Assembly (NCBI RefSeq): GCF_038396675.1
Contig: NC_088920.1
Location: 64,735,001 to 64,799,000, forward strand
From: Hydra vulgaris
Taxonomy: Eukaryota; Cnidaria; Hydrozoa; Anthoathecata; Hydridae
Length of the DNA: 64,000 bases
Reading direction: 5' to 3'
Shown: piece by piece, positions 53,971 to 64,000 of the stretch
How positions within the stretch are numbered: position 1 is the stretch's first letter
How the letters are laid out: the number at the start of each line of letters is the position of its first letter
Notes under the pieces: generated by a model
The model's database searches: none
What the model was told of the DNA's origin: nothing
The model's input: the letters and a program-made list of their open reading frames with translations, nothing else
Made by a program: the position numbers and the translations under genes

Positions 53971-54110
53971 ATACACACTTACATTGATAAATTTTAAATT
54001 TATTTAAATTATTATTTGCATTTATACTTGAAGACATTTATAAAATGCAGGGGGGAGGGGGGGTCAAATTTCAAAATTTTTGGCGTACGTACTTTATGGA
54101 CGACCCCTTA

Positions 54111-54880
54111 GTGGCTAATCCGTAACTTTCAGAACTTCATTGGTTGATAACTTATCTAAAAAAACTTTTATATAACTTGAAAGAATAAATTGGAGCATAG
54201 TTCTACGAAAAATAAAATCTTAAACAATAATTTAAAGTCTGAATGGCTGCATTTCCTTTTTGAATATATTTCAGTATTGCTCTTCTTCATTGTTTTACCT
54301 ATTTTATAAATGTAGATACAGGAGCGATTATAGGACTGCCAGCTGCTTTCTAAAAAATACACATACACACACCTTTAGCACCTTTCACTTAACGTAGATA
54401 CCTGAATTTTTTTTTTACGACATGATCCGCCTAACAATTTGTATAAATGCGATCAATAAGCTCCTAAATCATTTGAATCACAAGAAATAATTTATTAATT
54501 TTTTTTCTCATTTTGTCTAGATTTACATAACTTATATAATTAAAGTATTTCATTAAATATTCTCAAAACGATTTGATAATTTTAAACAGATTAGCTATTA
54601 GCAAATTGAAAATGTTGACAAACTGTGTTTTAAAATTAAATATAAAATAATCGAAGAAAACGGGGTTTACAATGTAGCATTATAATACTTTGCAACTAAA
54701 CAAATCATTTCTTGGCTGAGAGAAAATTTAAGTGATTAGGAAAATAACATTATACGGAAATATCGTGAACTAATTTGATAATAAAATTAGTGAAAAAAAA
54801 TTATTAAGTTTAAGCGAAAGTAGAAAAGTAAAGCTTATCAAGAAAAATAATTAAAAAAAAAAAAATCGTTTTTAAAAAAT
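54111..54880. other. AT-rich, nothing recognised
   Basis: No coding frame with domain similarity, TE end or RNA gene. Confidence 0.4.
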
Positions 54881-54884
54881 ACAC

Positions 54885-55250
54885 CTTTTCTTCAAGACTA
54901 AGAAGGAAAAAATATTTTTTTCTTTAGATTTGACTCGTTTGAGCTTAATTTTATAAAATTGTTCCTTGGAAATTTTACATCTAAATTTATTGAAAAGCAA
55001 GAACACTGAAAAGGTGAGGCTTTATTCCTATGAATTGTTTTACCTTCGTTATCGTCCTAATTTAATTAATTTTTGCCTCAGGTAACGTCTAAGTCTCACC
55101 TTTTCAGTGTTCTTGCGTTTCAATAAATTTACAAGTAAAAAATTTAGAATTTTCTAGGAACAGTTTTAATAAAATTAAGCTAAAATGGGTCAATTCTAAA
55201 CAAAAAGTTGTTTTCTTCTTTTTCGTCCAATTGAAGAAAAGATGAATTGT
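54885..55250. mobile_element. Long-TIR foldback element
   Basis: Left half words ACCTTTTCTTCAA, GCTTAATTTTATAAAATTGT TCC, AAATTTATTGAAA and CAAGAACACTGAAAAGGTGA G reappear inverted in the right half in reverse order (CTCACCTTTTCAGTGTTCTT G, TTTCAATAAATTT, GGAACAGTTTTAATAAAATT AAGC, TTGAAGAAAAGAT). Arms are about 150 bp, centre about 70 bp. Confidence 0.8.
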
Positions 55251-55494
55251 TTTTAACAATTATTATTTTCGACAGTATTTTCGTGGGTATTCTAAAACTG
55301 GCTCAAAGATGTCAAATTGGTACATTTTTTGCTTTGAAAAGGCAAGAACATGATTAAAAACGTTACGCATTTATAAAAATTAAATATTATTACCAACAGA
55401 AATTAAAAACGTCGTTGAGTAAAATTGGTATTTCGATGATAACAATCGGTAACAAAGTTCAAAAAATTGTTATTTCTTATTTAAATATTTTTCG

Positions 55495-55955
55495 CAGAGT
55501 TGTTAGTCCTTGGCCTTGGCCTTGCCTTAAGGCCTAAAATTAAGGCCTTGGCCTTGGTCTTGAAACTGTTGACCTTGGCCTTGAAAATTTTGGCCTCGGC
55601 CTTAAATGTTTTGGCCTTGGCCTTAAAAAAAAAACAATATATTTTTTTATTGACTTTGCTGAATTCTGCGCATAATCTTGGTCTATTTTTACAAAATGAG
55701 GTTTTATTGTCATCGCATTTGCTACTTATAGTTTTGTTAATAACTGGCATTAACGTAAGACAAAAATTGAAGTCTTTGGTCTTGAAAATGTTTGCGTTGA
55801 CTTTGGCCTTGAAACTCTTAATCTTGGCCTTGACCTTAAAAGTCTTTGCCTTGGCCTTGCAACTTTTGGCCTTGGTCTTGTAACCTTTGGCCTTGGCCTT
55901 GGCCTTGTAACGAGTGGCCTTGACCTTGCTACTTTTGGTCTTGCTAACAACTCTG
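55495..55955. mobile_element. MITE filled with a GGCCTT repeat, probably hAT-type
   Basis: Ends CAGAGTTGTTAG and CTAACAACTCTG (12-bp inverted repeats) enclose two blocks (55505-55625, 55770-55935) of variants of TTGGCCTTGGCCTTGAAACT, separated by about 140 bases of unique sequence. CAGAG-type ends suggest hAT, but the flanks (TTTTTCG and TTTTTGTG) give no clean 8-bp duplication. Confidence 0.72.
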
Positions 55956-57062
55956 TTTTTGTGTCAATAATTTTTATTAGCCTTCTTAGAATTAAAAAAA
56001 AATCTCGTTTCAGTTCATTTTCGAGTCAAAGTTTTATATCCCACACTAATACTTTATATATAGCATCATTTTCGAACAAGAATTTTTGAGATGTTTAAAC
56101 TTAAGTTTATTTAGAAATTATTTAAAAGATTTTTTAATTAAAAAAAAAATTATTTTATTCTAATATCAGAAACGGATAAAAATCGCAGTTGCAAACACGT
56201 GGGAGACGGTAATTTAAACACGTGTAGAATTTAAACACGTGTAAAAAGTGTTGTATTTCAAATATACACAATTATATAAACAAAAAAACACTTTATCACA
56301 ACTGTATAAACAAAGCTTTACTCAGTAATTTAAAAACGAGGTAATTACGGTTGATGGAATTATCTTTTTTTTTCAATTTCATTTTAACAATTTAAAAAAC
56401 ATCATATGTTATTTGAATTTCTAACAAAAATTAAATTATCCTAAATAGCTCATGTTTCAACCAGCGTATGTTCTTTCTGTTTTTATAAAATAAGTTGTTG
56501 ATAAAAAAACTCTTTTTTTATAAAACAATTTTTCTATTGACTAAAATTTACGAAAGGCAGAAAATCGCAATCCACTGATCTCAAAATGTACCTTAAAATA
56601 ACAAAGTATAATCATTTCTTAAGATCGGTGGTAATAATCTGCTTCTATATTCGAAATTCTGCACTGCATTTAATAAAGTAAAGCATTTTGTATATGGTAA
56701 TAACGTTATTTTGGATACGGCCGCTTTTTTTAATAAATATACGTGATTACGGGTATTCCAAAAATTTTATATTAACTAAATATTATATCTAGATTAACCG
56801 GGGAGTTAAAATGTTTTAACCGGGAGTTAACTTTTCGGGGAGTTACTCCATTTTGTGTCACCCGGTATTTACTGTTTAATAAAAAAAAATTTTAAAATTT
56901 GTATTTTGATTAAATTGAAATCAGTGCGGCCATTACGTGTGAACTCTGACCTCAAATCATTTGGTCTCGCGTTACTATATTAAAAGTTACTATATAAAGT
57001 GTTAATGTGATTAGTGTCAATACAATTGTGTTAAATATTGCTTTATAAAATTAAGCAAGAAA
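55956..57062. other. Upstream region of the ACSL gene
   Basis: AAACACGTG words repeat at 56190-56245. GGGGAGTTAAAATGTTTTAA CCGGGAGTTA at 56800-56850 looks like a fragment of another element. CpG-bearing sequence at 56933-56985 (GCGGCCATTACGTGTG, GGTCTCGCGTTAC) may be 5' UTR or promoter. Confidence 0.4.
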
Positions 57063-57316
57063 ATGAGTATTCCAAGTGATATTACAGTTTTTGAATCATA
57101 TATATTAAAGGCTTTAAATGTTGTTGGATGGTTTTGGCATCATTTTTCTTTTATTCCATGGTATTTAGCGAGTGGTAATTTTAAAAAACTAAAATGTGGG
57201 ACTTTGCAAGCAAAATCTGTCAGTGGTTCACCAGGTGGGCCTTACCGTAACATAGAATCGTTATCTGAATTAAAAACAGGATTTGCTGGGTGTCAAACTA
57301 TTGACAGTTTATTTAA
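57063..57316 (+). CDS. ACSL4: Long-chain acyl-CoA synthetase (ACSL3/4 type), first coding exon (partial gene)
   Basis: ACSL3/4 enzymes activate long-chain fatty acids to acyl-CoA using ATP on ER, lipid-droplet and peroxisome-associated membranes. The frame from ATG 57063 (MSIPSDITVFESYILKALNV) has a hydrophobic anchor segment (VVGWFWHHFSFIPWYLA), then KLKCGTLQAKSVSGSPGGPY RNIESL and AGCQTIDSLF. This corresponds to human ACSL4 (FIPWYF...RIKAKPTSDKPGSPYRSV...PGADTLDKLF): same order, same spacing. The exon ends TTTAA before donor GTACGT at 57317 (phase 2). The AMP-binding and catalytic exons lie to the right of the window or in TE-rich intron sequence not recognised here. ACSL3 and ACSL4 cannot be told apart from this exon; cnidarians may have one co-orthologue. 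Confidence 0.85.
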
Positions 57317-58980
57317 GTACGTTTTTCAATTTTAGTTGCTAGTTTTTATTTTTTTTCCAAGCTCAACTATATTTAGATAAAACTTAATACGTTTAAAAGT
57401 AGTAGTTTAGATAGGTTTAAAAAAGATATTTCACTTTCTTGAAAATGGATGCTTTTATTTAAAATATTAACTCTGTATTCAATTTTTGAATGGAATTATT
57501 ATGAGCTGATCCTAAGGAATTAGTATACAATATTAAGCTAAAAATCCATTTATCAATTACTTGATTATAAGTTATTATTGTAAAACAAAGACTTAAGTGT
57601 ATGATTTAGACACCTTTTAAAAATAGAAAAGCTTGCTTATAGCAGTGTTTTGTTAACGCTTAAGTAAAATGCAGTATAAACAGAAAAAATAGAAAAATTC
57701 TAGAAATACAAAAATTTTATAGATGTGCCCAGAAAGTTTTTATTTAGTTCAGTTACATTTTTGTTATGTCTTATAAATTTATTATTCATTCATTGCATTT
57801 TTATTCTTTCTATTCTATCTAATTCTTTCTTTTAATATATCTTCAAAATTTTTATTATATAAGTCATCTTTTAGGGTGCAAAACTCTACAAAATGTTATT
57901 AATTGTATTTGAACCATGTATGCATTGGATATAACCATGTTTTTGCGTTATTTAATATAACTATAAATAATAAAGTATTTGATGCATTTATATAGTTAGT
58001 ATTATAAGTATTAAAATATTTTGTTTTCTATAAGTGCTAGAATTTTACTCTTAAATATGCCCTTTTGTGTCAAGAAATAATTTTTGAATTTTTTTGATTT
58101 AAAAAAAATGGAAGCTATTTCACTTGCAGTAAAACACATATTGATTTTTAATAAGCAATCGTTAGTTACCATGTTAGCTGATGGGTTTTAGGTAGTATTG
58201 GTAAAGTTAACTCACAGAGCAATAATTATATTTATTTGTACTTGTTATTATTTATTATTATTTGCATTAATTATAATTATTTGCACTTGTTTCTCTGTGA
58301 TTTAACCTTTTTTTTTCTTCTGATATTTTAGTCTTAGTTTTATATTATTAGATTTTTTTTAACTCCAAAATATGAAACTTTGACAAATAGTAGAGATTAG
58401 AATTTACAAAAAACAGGAAAGTGCTCCCATAAATCTTTATCACAATCTATCATAATCTTTTTTAGATATTTAAAACAAACAGGTTCAAACTATTTTTGAA
58501 AAAGATTCCTACTATTTTAAACTTTGTTTTTCTATGTTAAAATACACAAAAGTTAAATATAAAATAAGCATAGAAGTATTTATCACACATAATCACTTAA
58601 ACACATAATATCATTGAAAACATTTATTTGTTAGCTTTAAAACACATAATATCATTGAAAACATTTATTTGTTAGCTTTAAAAAATAAATGCATCTAATG
58701 TTTCATCATTTTTAAAAGTTTCTTATTTTAGTTGTAAACAGCCCAAGACAAGAAAAATCTCTTGTTTTCTACTAATTTAGGAGGAATAGTTTAAAGAGTT
58801 TTAAAAATTTTTTCTACAAAAGATAAAAACCTGTGCTGCTATCTATGTTGCAAGCAAATAATAGAGAAAAGTTAATTTCAAAATATTTTGTTCAATTTTA
58901 TTCATACTTATAAATCTTATTTTTGTATATATTTAAATATAAGCAATTATTATTTCTACTGTATTTTATTTTTAAAAAAA
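57317..58980. other. ACSL intron 1, no feature recognised
   Basis: No second ACSL exon was found. A 50-bp direct repeat lies at about 58596-58680 (AAAACATTTATTTGTTAGCT TTAA twice). Confidence 0.45.
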
Positions 58981-59166
58981 ACTTTAAGAAGACCTAATGA
59001 TCTTATCATAGAGCATTTAATGAGTTGGTACTCTCTTTTCCATCTTATTTGACAACACTTATATGCTTCAAGCTCACAACCCCTTGAGTAAAGAGTTCAT
59101 ATTCGAACTCACAACCCCTTGAGTAAAGAGTTCAACACTATAACCACTGCGCCACGTCTGCTATTT
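58980..59166 (-). mobile_element. tRNA-derived SINE (family 1), with internal duplication
   Basis: On the minus strand the head is GCAGACGTGGCGCAGTGGTT ATAGTG with a perfect A box (59154-59144). A 27-bp block that includes the B-box region (TGAACTCTTTACTCAAGGGG TTGTGAG) is duplicated (59108-59134, 59073-59099). The body ends GCTCTATGATAAGATCATTA GGTCTTCTT as in other copies. Confidence 0.8.
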
Positions 59167-59192
59167 TTTATTATAAAAAATTATAACATTAT

Positions 59193-59299
59193 CTTATTGA
59201 TATATTTCAGAATCATTTCTGAAATATATCAATAAGATATGTTACATACATATCAACAGTGATATGTATGAAACATTTGTTTCATACATATCACTGTTT
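59193..59299. repeat. Two adjacent perfect hairpins
   Basis: CTTATTGATATATTTCAGAA and its inverse surround TCA (59193-59236). AACAGTGATATGTATGAAAC and its inverse surround ATTT (59254-59299). They lie just beyond the head of the SINE. Confidence 0.9.
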
Positions 59300-59389
59300 T
59301 CAAAATCATCAATATCATTTTCACTACTAGAATCATCATCATAGCTTTCATTAATAATATTTGTATTAAAGATTAATAGTTCTCTTACT

Positions 59390-59959
59390 CGGATGGCATC
59401 TTATGTTTCATGTACTTTTGAATTCTTTGTTGTAATCTTGAACTTGATAGAACTGGATCTGAAGTCTTCATTGCATGTGTGAATACATCAAAAAGGTTGT
59501 GTTGGCGACTATCTTTTTGAGCATGATTGATTCTATCTGATCTAAAAAGTTTATTTCTACTTTCTGAAGCTTAACATGCTAACAGGAACAATTGAATTTG
59601 ATATGATTTGTGAGCCATGCATCAAAAGTTTATGTAATGTGGGAGTCAGGAAATTTTCTATATAATTTAACATACCAAGATACTGTTGAGAAGCAATAGT
59701 CAATAAATTTGACTGGGTCAATTGGAAATCGATAAGAAATACACAATAAAAGTACTCTTAACCTTTGAATAAGCTTCAAATCGATGTCTAAAATTTCAGA
59801 CAAGAGATTCGGATCTTCGAATGCTCTATTTGCAATGTTTCTTGTATTGGTATTGCCACTGCTTGATTTTGGCATGTCTAAATGAATGTTAAGTTTGTTT
59901 TTAAATCGGTTTTGAATTTTAATCTTCCTTGCTTTTATTTTGCTCATTTTCTTTTCCAT
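59390..59959 (-). pseudogene. TE-derived protein relic of an unclassified invertebrate family
   Basis: The minus-strand frame 59959-59630 (109 residues) has MPKSSSGNTNTRNIANRAFE DPNLLSEILDIDLKLIQRLR and FPIDPVKFIDYCFSTVSWY. After a frameshift it continues LLMHGSQIISNSIVPVSMLA, SESRNKLFRSDRINHAQKDS and DPVLSSSRLQQRIQKYMKHK MPSE. I recognise the HG-x-x-II ... P(V/I) ... EARNK-x-xR-x-x-R block as a C-terminal signature common in repetitive invertebrate proteins, but cannot name the superfamily. Confidence 0.55.
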
Positions 59960-60062
59960 GCACTTGCCATTGATTTACAAAGTAAATCAATGTAAAGTAA
60001 AAATACAAAGGGTATGGGTATTGATGGTATACACGCTTACATTTTAAAAAATTGCTCAGCTA

Positions 60063-61464
60063 ATGGGTGATGCGGAAGTTATCGGACAAATCCTAATTTC
60101 ATTATTTGAGCATAATAATTAGTTTTTGTGGTTTTATGCATCGACATAAACGTTCTATAAAATATAAACTTTATTTGAAACACAATTATTTAAAATGAGG
60201 TTAAATGCAGCTGAACAAGAATCTTTTCGAAAGCGACTAAAAATGTTTTTTGTAAATAAACCTAACATAAAAAAAAAAAAATTGAAAATCATTTTGAAAA
60301 GGAAGGATTTGCTCGAAGTACAATATATGATAACCTAAAAAGACTTGAAACTGTTCAATCGTTTTCTGATAGAAAGCACCCTGGTCGTCCGACATACTGG
60401 ACTAGAGAAAAGAAAGCCGAATTAACGAGATTTGTCAACAATCGAAAAGGGGTCAGTCAGAGAAAAATAGGTATTAAATTCGGTGTAAATCAATCGACAA
60501 TTGGTCGTCAGTTAAAAGAAATGAATATTAAATATAGAAAACGTGAAAAGACTCCAAAATACACTATAGAACAACAAATAAAGGCAAAGAAAAGAAGCAG
60601 GATACTAGTTAACCAACTCTAAAACACAAAATCGCTTCTTGTCATCGATGACGAAAAATACTTTTGTTTTGCAGGGGACAACATGCCTGGAAATTCTGGA
60701 TACTACACAAACAACAAAAAGACATGCCCAGAAAGTGTTCGTTTTATAGGAAAAATTTCCTAAAAAATTATTAATGTGGATAGCCATATCTGACCGTGGT
60801 ATGTCCGAGCCATTGTTTCGCACTTCCAAGGCTGTAGCGTTCAATTCATCAATCAAAAAACGACTTCTTCTATTTATTCACAAGTATCATGGAGACTTTA
60901 ACTATTTATTTTGGCCAGATTTAGCAAGTTCTCATTATTCTAAAGATTCTCTAAAAATATATTAATGAATGTTTAGAAAAACGACTTCTTCTATTTATTC
61001 ACAAGTATCATGGAGACTTTAACTATTTATTTTGGCCAGATTTAGCAAGTTCTCATTATTCTAAAGATTCTCTAAATTGGATGGACCAATATGTCTATTA
61101 CATTGATAAAGAATCCAATCCCCCAAATGTGCCTCAAGCACGACCAATTGAAAATTTTTGGGGACATTTGGCTCAGAAGATTTACGAGGGAGATTGGCAA
61201 GCTTCAACAGAGCAAGTTTTGATTGATCGCATTAAACTAAAACTACAAGAAATTGATTTAAACTTTTTACAGTCGCATATGAAAGGCGTCAGAGCGAAAT
61301 TGAGATCAATTGCAGATGGTGGTGTTTTTTCATATAAAAAATAATATATTTTTATTAAAAGATAAATGCTTTATTTAAAAAAAAATATATTAGTAGTTTG
61401 TTTTTTTATTTATAAATAAGTTATTGACGTTTTTATTTTCTCCGATAACTTCCACATCACCTGT
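60063..61464 (+). mobile_element. Tc1/mariner-type element, 1402 bp, inside the LINE
   Basis: Ends ATGGGTGATGCGGAAGTTAT CGGA and the near-inverse TCCGATAACTTCCACATCAC CTGT, with TA on each side (60061-60062 and 61465-61466). Carries one transposase gene with frameshifts and a 121-bp-period partial duplication. Confidence 0.88.
60195..61344 (+). pseudogene. Tc1/mariner transposase, DD36E-like spacing, with internal duplication
   Basis: N-terminal helices: MRLNAAEQESFRKRLKMFF, EGFARSTIYDNLKRLETVQS, then HPGRPTYWTREKKAELTRFV and GVSQRKIGIKFGVNQSTIGR. Catalytic core: SLLVIDDEKYFCFAGDN (first Asp), LMWIAISDRGMSEPLF, FWPDLASSHYSKDSLNWM (second Asp), NPPNVPQARPIENFWGHLAQ K (Glu). I count 36 residues between the second Asp and the Glu. 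The stretch from KRLLLFIHKYHGDFNYLFWP to DSL is present twice (60857-60955, 60978-61076), with a stop between. Ends SIADGGVFSYKK at 61344. Confidence 0.87.
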
Positions 61465-61466
61465 TA

Positions 61467-62908
61467 GTTTCAGTAGGCCACTTTCACTTATATTTAAATG
61501 TTTCATAGTTTCTGGTCAAGTTCTATCATATTGGAAGCATGCAAATGTCTTACCCATTCACAAGATAGGTTGTCGTGCTGATCCAAAAAATTATCGACCT
61601 GTTTTACTTACTTCTGTTGTTTGTAAGGTTATGGAAAAGTTACTTTGTGACTTTATGGCAGGCCATTTGTACACCCACAATTTATTATTCTATCATCACC
61701 ATGGATTTGTTCAAAATCGCTCATGTACAACTAATTTTTTAGAAGTATTATTTGTTATTACCGAAGCTCTTAATGATTGCTGCTCTGCACTACTTGTTCT
61801 TTTAGACTTCACTAAAGCTTTTGATTGTGTCTCATGCATTCTTCTTCTCCTAAAACTAAAAGGATACGGTTTCAGTGATATGATCCTTAATTGGATAAAA
61901 GATTTTTTGAGCAATAGAAAACAACACGTTATTTCTTGGTAAATTCTCTTCTGATTGGATAGATGTACTGAGTGGAGTTCCTCAGGGCTCGGTTATCACT
62001 CCACTTTTGTTTTTAATTTTTATTAATGATATGTCTGAGTTTTTATCTAATTTCTGTAAGTTATTTGCTGATAACACTCAAATAATTGCAAAAATCAAAA
62101 GTTCATCTGATCTAGAACTAGTCCAAAAATAAATTGATTTCTTACTACATTGGTCTAAACTTTGGGGCATGGAATTTAATATAAATAAAAGCAAAGTAAT
62201 AAGCTTTTATGGTGGTTTTGATGTTTTAGACTACTCTTTTGGTATGCTTAACTCATCAAACACTCTTATTCCTTTTGAAAATGCCAATATTGACAAGTCA
62301 CTAGGAATTTTTTTCAACAATGAACCTAAATGGTCTGATCATATAAGTAATGCAGTATTAAAAGCTAACCAGATGCTTGGTATTCCAAAAAGAACTTTTA
62401 TTAACTGGAATTCTATTATGTTTTTAAAACTATATACTACCTATGTTCGTCCGCTGCTTGAATTTTGCGCTCCAATATGGAACCCCTATTTAAAGAAAGA
62501 TATTGAGAGACTCGAAAAAATTCAACGCAGAGTAACTAAACTTGTTCCTCAATTAAGAAACATGAACTACGAATCTTGATTGGCAAATTTGGGATTAACA
62601 ACACTTTCAGAAAGACAAATGAGAGGCAATTTAGTTCAGTATTTCAAAATCTACAAGAATTTTAATGAAGTCAAGTTCCTAAATCCAAATACAACACCTA
62701 CTTGTTTTTCAAATTATCCTGCAGGAAACAAAACAAAATCTACAACCATGCCATTGCCAGCGAAATTTCAAATAATTCGCATCAACATAACTTCTTACCT
62801 AATAGAATTGCATCCCAATGGAATGCCTTGCCTTCTTATGTTGTTTCCTCACATTCTGTCAATGAATTTAAAAAAAATATGATAATTTTTGTCGCTCCAC
62901 TAGAATAA
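61467..62908 (+). pseudogene. LINE reverse transcriptase 3' portion
   Basis: Frame to 61942: YWKHANVLPIHKIGCRADPK NYRPVLLTSVVCKVMEKLL, HHHGFVQNRSCTTNFLEVLF, LLVLLDFTKAFDCVS (catalytic Asp), YGFSDMILNWIKDFLSNRKQ H. After a frameshift, SGVPQGSVITPLLFLIFIND and LFADNTQIIAKIKSS, where the usual ADD is ADN. Frame 62169-62579 has MEFNINKSKVISFYG, NEPKWSDHISNAVLKANQML G and YVRPLLEFCAPIWNPYLKKD. The C terminus continues to 62908 with frameshifts (NRIASQWNALPSYVVSSHSV). Confidence 0.87.
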
Positions 62909-62977
62909 AGTCTACTATAGCAGGGCATCGTTAGATGTCCAGCTTATAGAAGCTAACTACTTCTATTGTAGATTATT

Positions 62978-63015
<38 letters not shown>

Positions 63016-63016
63016 T

Positions 63017-64000
63017 AATATAAGCATATTTTAAAAATAAAAAGATTTGTTAATAAATAAAGATTACTTTTAAAAACAAACCCGCAAGCAATATAGTAGC
63101 TAATTTCTATATAAAAGGTTAGTTTTCTTATGCACCAAGGGCGACAAAGAAAGTTGAGTAAAGAGTCATATCAAGTGAAAGAAAAAGATTATAAAATGAC
63201 GACAATTACCTTTTACAAAACATTTGTTACAAATTCACGAACATTTAAAAACACAAATACTTTAAACATTTTTTAATTTCCTGAATAAAATGTTTTTAAT
63301 AAGATAAAGACTTTTAAAAAAAATCTGTTTTTCAAACAAAATGAACAACCTTTTTAATCAGAAACTGAAAACATTTTAAACATAGTTTGCTAAACTGTCC
63401 CCTGTGGTTGTTAATGTTGAGACAAACTGTTCAGGAGAATGAAAAAACAGATTAACTTTGAATGTAGGGAATAAATATCATTCAGTCTAATCCTTTGTTA
63501 AATAGCATAAAGAGTGCTCTAATCTAAATTATTTTTGTATCAACATAGAGCATCTTATAATTAGTAATATTTTGTTCAAATCTAAAAACCAACCAAATGT
63601 GGAGTTACATCGTTTTTGCATTTTTATGTAAAATAAGAAAATTGTTTGATAAAAATTTAAGAAAAGGTAATATTTTGTTTGCATCAGCCATTTATTGATA
63701 CAATTATAATCAATTATTTATGTGTTTACTTTCAATATTTAGCAATAGATCTTTTTAATTAAATTTTTCTTTTTAATAATTGTTTTTTTATGTAAATTGG
63801 TTTTCTCCTTTTTTATCAATCACTTTATCAGAAAGATTTTAATTATTTTTCTCATTGATTGTAATTTAGTTGAAACTAGATTATAATCAATGATTTATAT
63901 TTTTTCAAATTTTAGTTGAAAATAATATAAATCATAATATAAATAAAATCATTGCAATCTGATAATATTAAGTATCTTGTAAAATTAAATTTTTACAAAA
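63017..64000. other. AT-rich, probably ACSL intron 1 continuing
   Basis: No coding frame, RNA gene or TE terminus was recognised up to the window edge. Confidence 0.4.

Larger units (their letters stand above)
52970..54107. mobile_element. PIF/Harbinger-type non-autonomous element, 1138 bp
   Basis: Ends GGGGTCGTCCATAAAGTTTG TACGC and GCGTACGTACTTTATGGACG ACCCC, flanked by TTA on both sides (52967-52969, 54108-54110). A 3-bp TWA duplication is the Harbinger signature. Inside the ends are G-runs and AAGCGTACGAAAGCGTATGG. No transposase is visible. It carries a nested foldback element at about 53187-53612. Confidence 0.85.
50656..54110 (-). mobile_element. hAT element with GC-patterned termini, hosting two further insertions
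   Basis: Left end TGAGCATCGGCGTTACCGTA C (50656). The right end, GTACGGTAACGCCGATGCT plus TA, is completed at 54110 once the element 52970-54107 is removed. The 8-bp target duplication GTGGCTAA is perfect (50648-50655, 54111-54118). Both ends carry arrays of GCGTAAAATGCGTAA and TTTTACCGC words (50690-50810, 52680-52935). Transposase scraps occur on the minus strand: MSLWNYFTKLDRVEDNISGS near 52485 and ASEFANILLETDNEISDD near 50920. Between them most coding sequence is lost. Confidence 0.85.
59985..63016 (+). mobile_element. CR1/L2-like LINE interrupted by a Tc1/mariner element
   Basis: The 5' fragment (59985-60060) reads KNTKGMGIDGIHAYILKNC. The 3' fragment resumes at 61467 with SFSRPLSLIFKCFIVSG, so the two join in frame at the TA target. 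The 3' end is (TAA)n at 62980-63016. It is 5'-truncated, and lies in ACSL intron 1 in the sense orientation. Confidence 0.85.

Noticed and set aside
55481..55950. Open frames rich in Lys-Ala-Lys or Leu-Ala-Leu on both strands
   Set aside because: They arise from the GGCCTT repeat of a MITE and have no start context or domain.

Overview
This is an AT-rich animal genome window. Eukaryotic signatures are canonical GT-AG introns, tRNA-derived SINEs and nested transposons. The mix of CR1/L2-like and Jockey-like LINEs, hAT, Tc1/mariner, pogo and piggyBac relics plus very long (TA)n arrays fits a cnidarian, most likely Hydra. That taxonomic call is inference from composition and content.

Three host loci are supported. 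(1) 4086-4222, minus: first coding exon of prefoldin subunit 2 (PFDN2); the remaining exons lie to the left beyond TE-filled intron. (2) 11401-28264, minus: a complete nine-exon gene that I joined from the raw sequence. The exons total exactly 1470 nt (489 codons plus stop) and every splice phase matches. It encodes a type I single-pass membrane protein with a signal peptide, 14 ectodomain cysteines in what look like three related modules, one transmembrane helix and a short acidic tail. I do not recognise its family; it is the best candidate here for an undescribed protein. (3) 57063-57316, plus: first coding exon of a long-chain acyl-CoA synthetase of the ACSL3/ACSL4 type; the rest lies outside the window.

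Most of the remaining sequence is mobile DNA, much of it nested. Layout: 1-2817 hAT element split by a 614-bp hAT MITE; 2959-3577 deleted Tc1-like relic; 4797-5454 (AC)n/(TA)n arrays around a small MITE; 5461-6360 CR1-like relic; 7423-10872 a hAT-related element with a KIAA1586-like transposase; 10900-11310 a minisatellite split by a SINE. Gene 2 introns carry two LINEs, a piggyBac relic, SINEs and a perfect 7 x 25-bp minisatellite. 28.4-32.4 kb holds LINE/hAT relics and a second copy of the hAT MITE. 35998-42566 holds three pogo-like families in a row, the first split by a MULE-like element. 44-50 kb holds MITEs, hairpins, a SINE and a hAT relic. 50656-54110 is a hAT element whose last three bases were the target of a Harbinger-type element that itself contains a foldback element. 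55495-55955 is a MITE filled with a GGCCTT repeat. 59.98-63.02 kb is a CR1-like LINE interrupted by a Tc1/mariner element.

A recurring feature is a set of perfect or nearly perfect hairpins with tiny loops, several in introns or inside old TE relics.
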